A stretch of 64,000 nucleotides of DNA from DATFTE01 sp963802575 (lineage in GTDB: Bacteria > Acidobacteriota > Terriglobia > Terriglobales > Acidobacteriaceae): NCBI GenBank assembly GCA_963802575.1, contig CAWDJF010000006.1:124001-188000 (forward strand). The letters run 5' to 3'. The position numbers and the translations under genes were made by a program. Below are positions 54,997 through 63,140 of the stretch, in pieces. Position 1 is the first letter of the stretch; the number at the start of each line of letters is the position of its first letter. The notes beneath the pieces were generated by a model, which did not search any database, was not told where the DNA came from, and worked only from the letters and a program-made list of their open reading frames with translations.

Positions 54997-55155
54997 GTGC
55001 GGATGATCTGGTGGTTCCTGATCCTGGCCGTGAGCACGGGACTCGTGTTCTGGGTGGGAATCGCGTTCTTTCTTCGTGTTCGCCGCCACATGAAGCCTGA
55101 TGCTGCTTCCCAGGAGAGCCTTGAGCACGATCAAGACTCGGGCGGGTCTTCCTAG
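54997..55155 (+). CDS. Small membrane protein, 52 residues
   Basis: An ORF below common length cut-offs. It starts at GTG 54997 or, two codons later, ATG 55003 (MIWWFLILAVSTGLVFWVGI), with one transmembrane helix, a basic stretch FFLRVRRHMKP and an acidic Ser/Gln tail ending DQDSGGSS. The stop at 55155 is 18 bases before the bioY start. No ribosome site is clear. It may be a regulatory or accessory peptide of the BioY transporter or chance coding; position and helix favour a real gene. Confidence 0.6.
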   Translation: MRMIWWFLILAVSTGLVFWVGIAFFLRVRRHMKPDAASQESLEHDQDSGGSS

Positions 55156-55173
55156 TTCGGTTGGAGGGTTTAT

Positions 55174-55746
55174 ATGACCAGACTGAATGTTCAGGCACTT
55201 GATAGTCATCATCCCGCATTTGAAGTGGTGCGCCAAATTTCGCTGGTCGTCGGTGCCAGCTTGTTCGTGGCGCTGTGCGCCCGCATTACGTTGCCGCTTC
55301 CCTTCACTCCGGTCCCACTCACCTTGCAGAATTTTGGCGTGCTTCTGGTGGGGCTTGCCCTCGGACGCCGTCGCGCTTTCGCGGCGCTGGTCCTGTATTT
55401 GATCGAGGGCGCTTCCGGTATGCCGGTCTTCAACCCGGCCGGACCCGGCGGGATTGCTCAGCTGATGGGACCAACAGGCGGCTTCTTGCTGGCTTATCCG
55501 TTCGTGGCTGCGCTGGCCGGATGGATGTTCGAGAACGGCAAGCGAACCTTCGCCCGAGCTGCCATCGCCTCGACCTTGGCTGAGATTCTCTTGTTCGCCG
55601 GCGGGCTTTCGTGGCTGTACGTTCTAACGCACTCGATCGCCACCACTCTCCGCTTCGGACTCTACTGGTTCGTATTCGGAGAAATCATCAAGATCATGCT
55701 GGCGTCCGGTATCGTTTCCGGCTGGCAGCGTGCTCGAAAGGTTTAG
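55174..55746 (+). CDS. bioY: Biotin transporter BioY
   Basis: The substrate-specific component of an energy-coupling-factor biotin transporter. 190 residues, six helices. Typical segments: RITLPLPFTPVPLTLQNFGV, VLYLIEGASGMPVFNPAGPG, GPTGGFLLAYPFVAALAGWM and the C-terminal GEIIKIMLASGIVSG. ATG 55174 follows GGAGGG. BioMN (ATPase and permease) are absent nearby, so it would use a shared or solitary mode. It stops two bases before the mqnD start and shares its transcript. Confidence 0.95.
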   Translation: MTRLNVQALDSHHPAFEVVRQISLVVGASLFVALCARITLPLPFTPVPLTLQNFGVLLVGLALGRRRAFAALVLYLIEGASGMPVFNPAGPGGIAQLMGPTGGFLLAYPFVAALAGWMFENGKRTFARAAIASTLAEILLFAGGLSWLYVLTHSIATTLRFGLYWFVFGEIIKIMLASGIVSGWQRARKV

Positions 55747-55748
55747 TC

Positions 55749-56645
55749 ATGGGCAGGATGGACACGGCGTCTCCGGAAATTTCTTCGTCTACGGGCAATG
55801 CATCGCAGGTGCGCGAAATTTCGATTGCGCACAGCCCTGATTCCGACGACGCGTTCATGTTTTACGGACTGGCCACGAATAAAGTTCGCGTTTCGGGACT
55901 GCGTTTTACGCACACTCTCTGCGACATCGAGACCCTGAACCGCAAAGCGCGTGAGGGCAATGGCGCGTACGACGTCACGGCGATTTCGTTTCACGCCTAT
56001 CCCTATATCCAGAACACCTACGCGCTGCTTCCGAGCGGAGGCAGCGTCGGCGACGCCTATGGCCCGATGATCATCTCTACCCGGGCCTTCTCGCTCGATG
56101 ACATCAAGAGGAAACGGATTGCTGTTCCCGGAACGCTGACCACCGCGTACCTGGCGCTGAAACTGTTTGCGCCTGGAATCGAAACTGAAGTTGTACCCTT
56201 CGATCAGATTATTCCGCAGGTGCTCGAAGGCAAATACGAGGCGGGCCTGATCATCCATGAAGGTCAGCTGACCTATGCGAAGTCGGGACTGTATCGCATC
56301 GTGGATCTCGGCAAGTGGTGGCATCAGGTCACCGGACTGCCGCTTCCTCTGGGTGGGAATGCAATCCGGCGCAGTCTGGGCCCTGAGTTGATGTCGAGCG
56401 TGGGCGGAGCTTTGCGCGAGAGTATTCAGTACGGCCTCGATCATCGCGAGGAAGCGCTCGCCTATGCGATGCAGTTTGCCCGCGACCTCGATACGCAGCT
56501 CGCCGACAAGTTCGTGGGCATGTACGTGAACGAGCGCACGCTCGATTACGGGCCCGACGGCCGTGAAGCCGTGCGGCGCCTGCTCGACATGGGACATAAG
56601 GCGGGTATCATCCCGTTCGAAGCAAAGGTTGATTTCGTCGAATAG
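55749..56645 (+). CDS. mqnD: 1,4-dihydroxy-6-naphthoate synthase, futalosine menaquinone pathway
   Basis: Cleaves cyclic dehypoxanthine futalosine to 1,4-dihydroxy-6-naphthoate. 298 residues of a periplasmic-binding-protein fold with ISIAHSPDSDDAFMFYGLAT, FTHTLCDIETLNRKAREG, VTAISFHAYPYIQ and PGTLTTAYLALKLF. The start ATG 55749 (MGRMDTAS) lies two bases beyond the bioY stop; a much longer frame upstream is a shadow of bioY. Together with mqnA and mqnC it supports the futalosine pathway here; mqnB and mqnE are not in the window. Confidence 0.94.
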   Translation: MGRMDTASPEISSSTGNASQVREISIAHSPDSDDAFMFYGLATNKVRVSGLRFTHTLCDIETLNRKAREGNGAYDVTAISFHAYPYIQNTYALLPSGGSVGDAYGPMIISTRAFSLDDIKRKRIAVPGTLTTAYLALKLFAPGIETEVVPFDQIIPQVLEGKYEAGLIIHEGQLTYAKSGLYRIVDLGKWWHQVTGLPLPLGGNAIRRSLGPELMSSVGGALRESIQYGLDHREEALAYAMQFARDLDTQLADKFVGMYVNERTLDYGPDGREAVRRLLDMGHKAGIIPFEAKVDFVE

Positions 56646-56655
56646 TTTTCGCGGT

Positions 56656-57120
56656 ATGCGCTTTTCTTCCCTGCTGATCGCTGCGGTATTACTCTCGCGC
56701 GCCGCTTTCGGCGCTGAACCCGCTCCGCCGGATCTGACGGGGACGTGGAAGCTAACCTCACAGCAATCCAAACAGCAATTGACGCGATCGGGCATCGCAA
56801 CCTTAACGATCGTCCAGGAAGGTACGCGCTTGCTCTTTACGGACCTCGCTGAATACGCGGACGGGCAGACGAAGGAGTCCTACAGCGTCACGCCTGATGA
56901 AACGGAACAAACGACTCCGACCGGATCGATCTCGGCGCGCTGGGAGGGAAAGGTTCTGGTGGTGCGCCAACGATCGAGTGCCGGGGACCTGGCTGAGACT
57001 TGGCGCCTGAAGCGGACAAGCACACCAGACGGCATGGCTCGTGAAGTCATCGCCATCGAACACGTTCGTGGTAAAGATATCCCAGTGTTCAAGCGCGAAG
57101 AACTTTACCGGAAGCAGTAG
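56656..57120 (+). CDS. Small secreted lipocalin-like protein of unknown function
   Basis: A 154-residue exported protein from ATG 56656, with a signal peptide (MRFSSLLIAAVLLSRAAFGA). The mature part starts DLTGTWKLTSQQSKQQL and then runs in beta strands (LTIVQEGTRLLFTDLAEYAD, SISARWEGKVLVVRQRSS), a lipocalin-like arrangement with the GTW element. No family name is certain. It follows mqnD by 10 bases on the same strand and ends three bases before the convergent peptidase stop. Confidence 0.78.
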   Translation: MRFSSLLIAAVLLSRAAFGAEPAPPDLTGTWKLTSQQSKQQLTRSGIATLTIVQEGTRLLFTDLAEYADGQTKESYSVTPDETEQTTPTGSISARWEGKVLVVRQRSSAGDLAETWRLKRTSTPDGMAREVIAIEHVRGKDIPVFKREELYRKQ

Positions 57121-57123
57121 CTC

Positions 57124-58836
57124 CTACCGCACTCTTTCTTTGAAAGAGAAAATTGGATCGACATCCACAGGCACGCTGGACGCGGCCTTCAGCGATATCT
57201 TCAACTCCTCAGGCATGACATCGTATTTCTTAAACCAGTCTTCAGCACGCTGCCGGTCGCCTTTCGCTTCGATATCGAGAAGTTCCTTCGCCAGGTCGGC
57301 AACTACGTCGGGCATCGCCGTATAGTCAATCGCGTATTTCCCCGAAACTTCCCGCTTCAATGCGCCGCGCTCGACCAGGTAATTGAATTCCATCATCTCC
57401 GCCTGGCCGTGGGCTTCGCCGATTCCAAAGCGTACGGTACGGAACAACCCACCGACATACGACGCGTAGAACTCTTCCAGCTTCTCTTTGGGTATTGCGC
57501 CGTGATCTACCATCCACTTCAAGCCGAACATCCCCACAGTATCGGCCTTTGCCTCTTCGAGTCCGCTAAAGGCTGGGCCAATCGCTTCTCGAATGCTGAC
57601 TTTTCCAGCGGCCGTGCGCGCAAACGCCGGCCCTAGGCCATGGGCCATCTCGTGCATGATCGTTCCCAGAAGATAACCATCTCCCGTGACCTTGGCCGCC
57701 TGTTCAGGACGCATCACATACTGAGCCAGCGGAACGATGATGTAATTCACGCGAGCGTCCATGAAGTTTTTGAAGAAGATTTTCTTGCTGCCCTTCTGTT
57801 CATGCACCCGCGGATCGTTGGGCAAGTTGTCGGCGACTGCTTGATAGCCGTGACGCAAGTCGCCCGCGCGGTAAGGAGCGTCCATTACTTCCATTGGAGT
57901 CTCCAAGCCATGCTTCGAAGGACGGCCTTCCGGCGCCAGCGGTAGCGCATCCTGAATTTCGGGCACATACTTCTCAAACAACTCGAGCTTCTTGCTTTCC
58001 TCCTGATTACGGATCAGCACTGCGGCGCCGTAAGAGCCTTTCACTCCGAGCAAGCCATCGAGATAGGTTTCGTACGGAGCGAGAATGACATCGAACTTGG
58101 GATTCTTGAGATCGACCCAGGCGAGATCGCTCTTGAAGTAATCGTCGGTGAGTAACGCATCCGCGCGGAGCCGGAGGAAGTTCGCGAACGCCGTGTCGCT
58201 ACTGAGTTCGGCGGCCTCGCGCAGATCTTTGGCTGCTGGTTCCAGGAACGAGCGGTAGGCGATGTGATAGGGCAAGCCTACGAGTTGATCGTTGTGCCAA
58301 CGAACAACGGTGGTTGAACTGTAGATCTCTTCTTTTTTATCGGGATGCTGTTTGACGTAATCTTCAATCTGCTGCTGCGTCAGTCCGTGCGGATAAAATC
58401 CTCTTCCCGGATACATGGGCGCAGTTCCGACGAAGGGCTTGTTCTCCTCCAACAGGTCGTATCGCGATCCATTGATCCAGAGATATTTTCGCAGCATCTC
58501 ATCTTTTGAACTGGTGCTCGCCGCCAACGACTGGTAGAGCGACAGGCCTTCAGGGTCGCTTTGACGCCAGAAGATTTCTTCCAGATAGACCGAAGCATCC
58601 ACCAATTTGTTGACCATCTTCACTTCGCGCGCGCTCAATCCCCTGGAGTCGAACGGCATCTGCACCCGGCGCCACTTGCCCAGCCGCTCCGATAAATCAG
58701 GAACAACTGTCAGACCGGAGGCGACGGCACCCTTTGCCGCGCTGCCCGACATCGACCGGTGAGTTTTCTGCGCCGAGGAAAGAGGAACCATAAGAACAAT
58801 GGCTAGTAAAGACAACCACGAAGTCCAAATATTCAT
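57124..58836 (-). CDS. Exported M49-like zinc peptidase (dipeptidyl-peptidase III family)
   Basis: A 570-residue exported protein with a signal peptide from ATG 58836 (MNIWTSWLSLLAIVLMVPLS). The zinc site reads MHEMAHGLGP (HEXXH) with a downstream EEAKADTVGMFGLKWM that offers the third ligand Glu. Classic M49 enzymes have HEXXGH with an extra residue; this one has the ordinary spacing and resembles the bacterial DPP III-like proteins. Substrates would be small peptides in the periplasm or outside. The longer frame at 58866 is not used. Complete, with no apparent operon partner. Confidence 0.88.
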   Translation of the reverse strand: MNIWTSWLSLLAIVLMVPLSSAQKTHRSMSGSAAKGAVASGLTVVPDLSERLGKWRRVQMPFDSRGLSAREVKMVNKLVDASVYLEEIFWRQSDPEGLSLYQSLAASTSSKDEMLRKYLWINGSRYDLLEENKPFVGTAPMYPGRGFYPHGLTQQQIEDYVKQHPDKKEEIYSSTTVVRWHNDQLVGLPYHIAYRSFLEPAAKDLREAAELSSDTAFANFLRLRADALLTDDYFKSDLAWVDLKNPKFDVILAPYETYLDGLLGVKGSYGAAVLIRNQEESKKLELFEKYVPEIQDALPLAPEGRPSKHGLETPMEVMDAPYRAGDLRHGYQAVADNLPNDPRVHEQKGSKKIFFKNFMDARVNYIIVPLAQYVMRPEQAAKVTGDGYLLGTIMHEMAHGLGPAFARTAAGKVSIREAIGPAFSGLEEAKADTVGMFGLKWMVDHGAIPKEKLEEFYASYVGGLFRTVRFGIGEAHGQAEMMEFNYLVERGALKREVSGKYAIDYTAMPDVVADLAKELLDIEAKGDRQRAEDWFKKYDVMPEELKISLKAASSVPVDVDPIFSFKERVR

Positions 58837-58916
58837 TGCTTTTGATTTTAGCAGAGGGTTTTCCACATTAACGATTTTGGCGTGCGCGTCGCGCGGCGAT
58901 ACAGTTCACGGATATT

Positions 58917-59627
58917 ATGTTGTTCGTGAATCTCCCCTCGCCGCAAGTGCTGCTCATCGACGCCGATGATACGTTGTGGGAAAACAACATCTACTTTGAG
59001 CGCGCCATCTCCGGCTTCATATCTTTTCTCAATCACCATGAATTTTCGCCAGAGCAAGTGCGCGAGGTTCTGAATGACGTGGAGCGCGAGTGCATCGTGA
59101 CCCACGGGTACGGTCTGCACAGCTTCGCTCACGCGCTGGTCCAGACGTTTGAAAAGTTAGCGGTCGAGCCTCTTACTCCCGCGTTGCACGAGACGATTCA
59201 CGGATTCGCGCACACCATTGCCGAACATCCGGTCGAAGTCATAAACGGGGTGGACGAAACCCTGCAGCACCTGAAGAGCCGTCATCGCCTGATCCTGATG
59301 ACGAAAGGGGCGATAATCGAACAGACTGGGAAGGTCGAACGCTCTGGGCTGAAAAAATACTTCTCCGCGGTCGAAATTGTTCCGGAGAAAGATAGGCCGA
59401 CTTACGAGGCCATTGTTTCCAAGTACGGTCTTTCTAATAGCTCCACTTGGATGATTGGAAACAGTCCCAAGTCTGATATCAATCCCGCGCTGGCTGTGGG
59501 ATTGAACGCAGTCTTCGTTCCGCACGGGAACACCTGGATTCTGGAACACGAAGATGTGTCGGAGGCGCGCCCTCCGCAGCAATTGCTCACTGTTGAGACC
59601 TTTGCGGAACTCAAGGAACATTTCTAG
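58917..59627 (+). CDS. HAD-family hydrolase
   Basis: A 236-residue phosphatase-like hydrolase. Motif I is LIDADDTLW (nucleophile and acid Asp), motif II LMTKG (Thr position), motif III Lys in VPEKDRPTYE and motif IV GNSPKSDINPALAVG. The cap region (about 25-105) is helical, as in the class C1 haloacid dehalogenase-like group. ATG 58917 begins the only intact frame. The substrate is unknown; nucleotidase or phosphoglycolate-like activity are options. Divergent from the peptidase gene and 33 bases before the next gene on the same strand. Confidence 0.92.
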   Translation: MLFVNLPSPQVLLIDADDTLWENNIYFERAISGFISFLNHHEFSPEQVREVLNDVERECIVTHGYGLHSFAHALVQTFEKLAVEPLTPALHETIHGFAHTIAEHPVEVINGVDETLQHLKSRHRLILMTKGAIIEQTGKVERSGLKKYFSAVEIVPEKDRPTYEAIVSKYGLSNSSTWMIGNSPKSDINPALAVGLNAVFVPHGNTWILEHEDVSEARPPQQLLTVETFAELKEHF

Positions 59628-59660
59628 CTAACAGCGCCCGACTTCCCGCGCGGAATCGGC

Positions 59661-60950
59661 GTGTTAACCTCTACCTGCTCTGGTTTTCTGCTCGCATCCA
59701 GTGTGGCAGTGCAGAAAAACAATTTCCGGCGGCTATTGCGGACCGTGGAGGCGCTCTCCGACCTCGGTCCCGAGATGACGGCCGAGCGCGAGTTTTCCCA
59801 AACCGCGCGCGCCATGGTCTCGGCGATATTGCAAGCCTCAGGCGCTTGCGAAGCCGTCCTGTTCACTTTTGTTGATAAGCCCTCTCTGCTGACCTCCATT
59901 GCCTCCGACGGCTTCGCGTTGATGCCCGATCCTGCCGTCATTCCGCTCTTACCGAAACAGGTGCACGCTTTGACGGCCGCGCGCGATCCAGTGGTTCTTG
60001 TCCACGGAGCCTACGAAACTTTTTTGACTTCGAACGGAAACGTTGCGCCGGAGTTGTTCCGCTGCCTGGCCCCATTGAAAGTGGCTGGCAAACTGGTAGG
60101 CGTCGTTGCTTTGGGATCGCGTGAGGGCGATGTGCCCTACGATGGCGAAGAGCTTGCGGCTCTCGACCTGTTGTGCAACTACGTCGCTCTTGCGATTCAG
60201 AATCACACCCTGAGTCAGACGCTGTCACAGCGCGTGTCAGAGAATCTGCGCCTGCTCGCTTCCCTGCATGGTTTTTACGACACCGCGCTCGAAGCTTTTG
60301 CCGCCGCCATCGACGTGAAGCACGTAAACATTCACGGGCACTCGATCCGGGTGGGGAAATACGCAGCCGCAATGGGCGAGGCCATGGGAATGGAACCCGG
60401 AGACGTCGCCGCGCTTCGTTCTGCTGGATACTTGCATGACATCGGAAAAGTTGCCGTCGACAAGCGCTTGTTCAGCAAGCCGACCGTGCTCGATGCTGAC
60501 GAGTTTCGGGAGATGGCCGATCACACAGTGGTGGGACATCAGATCGTGAGCGGGGTTCAATTTCCCTGGCCGCGCATCCCAGAGATCGTGCGCTGGCACC
60601 ACGAGCGCGCTGACGGTTCCGGCTATCCCGACGGTCTCGGAACGGACGACGTGCCTATGGCGGTGCGTATCATCGGTCTCGCTGACACCTTTGATGCCAT
60701 GACCAGCGAACGTCCTTATCGCGATCCCATCTCTGTGGGCAGCACGTTGAGTGAGATCGTGCGGCTTGCGCCTCAGAAATTCGATCCGAATGCGGTGCAG
60801 GCGCTGCTGGTGCAAATACGTCGCGACGCCGTGGGCAGCAACCGCACTCCCCTGCTCAATCGCCCCGTCGATATAGCTCCCGGTGATATCGACCAACTGG
60901 CGGCGAATCTACAGCATAAGATGAGCCACGGGCGATTGTTCCTGACCTAG
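59661..60950 (+). CDS. GAF and HD-GYP domain protein (cyclic di-GMP phosphodiesterase candidate)
   Basis: A 429-residue protein from GTG 59661, though a later GTG is possible. The GAF domain (about 40-180) leads to an HD-GYP domain with HGHSIRVGKYAAAM, GYLHDIGKVAVDK, ADHTVVGHQIV and HHERADGSGYPDGLG, plus a third helix YRDPISVG. The metal ligands and the GYP triad are all present, so it should hydrolyse c-di-GMP. The GAF domain would sense a small ligand. No receiver domain or kinase is attached. It follows the HAD gene with 33 bases between. Confidence 0.94.
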   Translation: MLTSTCSGFLLASSVAVQKNNFRRLLRTVEALSDLGPEMTAEREFSQTARAMVSAILQASGACEAVLFTFVDKPSLLTSIASDGFALMPDPAVIPLLPKQVHALTAARDPVVLVHGAYETFLTSNGNVAPELFRCLAPLKVAGKLVGVVALGSREGDVPYDGEELAALDLLCNYVALAIQNHTLSQTLSQRVSENLRLLASLHGFYDTALEAFAAAIDVKHVNIHGHSIRVGKYAAAMGEAMGMEPGDVAALRSAGYLHDIGKVAVDKRLFSKPTVLDADEFREMADHTVVGHQIVSGVQFPWPRIPEIVRWHHERADGSGYPDGLGTDDVPMAVRIIGLADTFDAMTSERPYRDPISVGSTLSEIVRLAPQKFDPNAVQALLVQIRRDAVGSNRTPLLNRPVDIAPGDIDQLAANLQHKMSHGRLFLT

Positions 60951-61040
60951 CTGTAAGCCGTCAGCTCTCAGTAAGACCTGTTCTTACAATACTTTAGGAG
61001 CTTACTGACCGTCGAGAACTGACCGCTGAAAGCTGCCTTT
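60951..61040. repeat. Word-repeat inverted pair
   Basis: AGCTGTAAGCCGTCAGCTCTCAGTAAG at the left and CTTACTGACCGTCGAGAACTGACCGCTGAAAGCTGCC at the right, about 26 bases apart. It spans the gap after the HD-GYP gene. A smaller tract of the same style lies at 63102-63132. Confidence 0.75.
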
Positions 61041-61107
61041 CGAGCAACTTTTCTGCGATTGTGGGTTCATAATTCTAGGATCTTTCACGTCTGGTAGCGG
61101 GGTATCC

Positions 61108-63096
61108 ATGCGGTCAAGACGTCACGAAGTTACCCTCGGATTTCTGCTCGCTTCCCTGACAATTGCTCAGTTTGCGCTCGGCACCAAGAAGTTCGTCCCA
61201 GAGTCGCAGATGACGGATCAGCATCGTGCATTGCACGTGCTGAACCGGTTGACGTTCGGTCCGCGGCCCGGTGACGTCGACCGTGTTTTGGCAACGGGCA
61301 TCGATAAGTGGATCGACGAGCAACTTCATCCTGGCAAGATTGATGACAACGCTCTCGATGCCAGGCTCGCCCCTTACCGCACTTTGCGGATGGACACGCG
61401 AGAGATCGCCGAGAATTTCCCTCCTCCCCAGGTGATTAAAGCGATCGAGCAGGGCAAACAGTCCATGCCTTCCGACCCGATGAAGCGCGCGATTTACGAA
61501 GCGCAACTGCAGCGCATCGAGATAAAACAGGAGAAGAAGGCTGACGCAGCGAACACTGACACCGATGCAAGCAGTCAACAACCGAAAATAAGCGACGAAG
61601 AACTAGCGCGCCGGCGCGAAGACCGCTTGGCGGCCGACGCAAAGGCACAAGAGTTGCTCGATCTGCCGCCTGATCAGCGGATGAAAGCATTTCTCAAGAT
61701 GCCGGCTGAAGAGCAACGGACCCTGTCTGCATCGTTGAAAGGCAGCAAGCGCGATGAATTCACGGAGGGGATGGCGCCGCAGCAAAAAGAAGCCTTAGAA
61801 GCTATGAATAATCCGCAAGCCGTCGTGAGCGACGAACTGGTTTCCGGCAAGTTGTTGCGCGCTACCTACAGCGAGCGCCAGTTGCAGGAAGTGATGACCG
61901 ATTTCTGGTTCAACCATTTCAACGTTTTCATCGGCAAAGGTGCGGATCGTTATCTGCTGACAAGTTATGAACGCGACGTGATTCGCCCCAATGCGTTGGG
62001 GAAATTCGAAGACTTGCTGAAGGCTACGGCGCAGAGTCCGGCCATGCTTTTTTATTTGGATAACTGGCTGAGCGTGGGCCCGAATTCTGATGTTGCCAAT
62101 GGCATCCCAAAGAAAGCCAACAAGAATTGGCGGCGAGTTTATAACCAGAGAAATCCTTCGACCAAGCAGGCAAAGGGCAAGCGCAACGGCCTGAACGAGA
62201 ACTACGGGCGCGAATTGATGGAATTGCACACGCTCGGTGTGAACGGCGGATACACGCAAAAAGATGTCACTGAAGTTGCCCGCGTTTTTACTGGATGGAC
62301 CTTGAAGCAGCCTAAACAAGGCGGCGGCTTCACTTTCGAAGAACGGATGCATGAACCGGGAGAGAAAACCGTCCTCGGACACCGCATCAAATCGAATGGC
62401 GAAAAGGAAGGCATGGAGGTTCTGCATATCCTCGCGCACAATCCTTCGACCGCCAAATTCGTATGCACCAAGCTCGCGGTACGCTTTGTTTCCGACACGC
62501 CACCCCCGGCGCTGGTCGATCGCATGACGCAAACGTTCCTCAAGAAAGATGGGAATATCAGCGAAGTCATGGCAACCATGCTGAAGTCGCCGGAGTTCTG
62601 GTCGGAAGACACGTATCGTGCCAAGGTGAAAACGCCTCTGGAGTTCGTGGTCTCGGCACTGCGCGCTAGCGGAGCCGATGTCACTGATCCGATGCCGATC
62701 GCGCGCCAGTTGCAGAATCTGGGAATGCCGCTTTACGGAATGCAGCCGCCGACCGGATACTCGAACAAAGCCGATGCCTGGGTAAACTCCGCCGCGCTTC
62801 TCGGCCGCATGAATTTCGCGATGGCTCTGACCGCAGGCAAAGTGAAGGGTACACGGGTCGACACCAGTCGCATGCTGGGAACTTCTGCGATTCCTCAGGA
62901 GCCAACGCAGAGTCTTGCGACGCTGGAGAATGATCTTCTAGCAGGCGAAGTCTCGAAACAAACGCACGACACAATTGCTGCGCGCCTGGAAGATCCGAAA
63001 GTCAGCCAGCGCAAATTAGACGACCCCGCACGCGCGCCGAATATCGGTGGAATCGCAGGGCTGCTGCTAGGATCGCCCGAGTTTCAACGAAGGTAG
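61108..63096 (+). CDS. DUF1800 family protein
   Basis: A 662-residue exported-type protein with an N-terminal hydrophobic leader (MRSRRHEVTLGFLLASLTIA). The DUF1800 signature VLNRLTFGPRPGDVDRVLAT opens the domain, followed by FWFNHFNVFIGKGADRYLL, GLNENYGRELMELHTLGVNG, VTEVARVFTGWTL and a C-terminal GSPEFQRR. The family occurs next to DUF1501 genes in many Acidobacteriota, Planctomycetota and Proteobacteria and its function is not known. A charged, Ala/Lys/Gln-rich stretch (about 125-190) interrupts the domain. It precedes the DUF1501 gene by 44 bases, with a word-repeat tract between. Confidence 0.93.
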   Translation: MRSRRHEVTLGFLLASLTIAQFALGTKKFVPESQMTDQHRALHVLNRLTFGPRPGDVDRVLATGIDKWIDEQLHPGKIDDNALDARLAPYRTLRMDTREIAENFPPPQVIKAIEQGKQSMPSDPMKRAIYEAQLQRIEIKQEKKADAANTDTDASSQQPKISDEELARRREDRLAADAKAQELLDLPPDQRMKAFLKMPAEEQRTLSASLKGSKRDEFTEGMAPQQKEALEAMNNPQAVVSDELVSGKLLRATYSERQLQEVMTDFWFNHFNVFIGKGADRYLLTSYERDVIRPNALGKFEDLLKATAQSPAMLFYLDNWLSVGPNSDVANGIPKKANKNWRRVYNQRNPSTKQAKGKRNGLNENYGRELMELHTLGVNGGYTQKDVTEVARVFTGWTLKQPKQGGGFTFEERMHEPGEKTVLGHRIKSNGEKEGMEVLHILAHNPSTAKFVCTKLAVRFVSDTPPPALVDRMTQTFLKKDGNISEVMATMLKSPEFWSEDTYRAKVKTPLEFVVSALRASGADVTDPMPIARQLQNLGMPLYGMQPPTGYSNKADAWVNSAALLGRMNFAMALTAGKVKGTRVDTSRMLGTSAIPQEPTQSLATLENDLLAGEVSKQTHDTIAARLEDPKVSQRKLDDPARAPNIGGIAGLLLGSPEFQRR

Positions 63097-63101
63097 GCCT
63101 T

Positions 63102-63132
63102 ACTGAAAGCTGATAGCTGAAGGCTGAGAGCA
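63102..63132. repeat. Word-repeat tract CTGAAAGCTGATAGCTGAAGGCTGAG
   Basis: Lies in the 44-base gap between DUF1800 and DUF1501 genes and ends eight bases before the DUF1501 start, so it overlaps where a ribosome site would be expected. Same family as the tract at 40914-40948. Confidence 0.7.
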
Positions 63133-63140
63133 GGTTTTTT

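Noticed and set aside
55611..55748. Extension of mqnD back to 55611
   Set aside because: The extension lies inside bioY, and the family start is at 55749.
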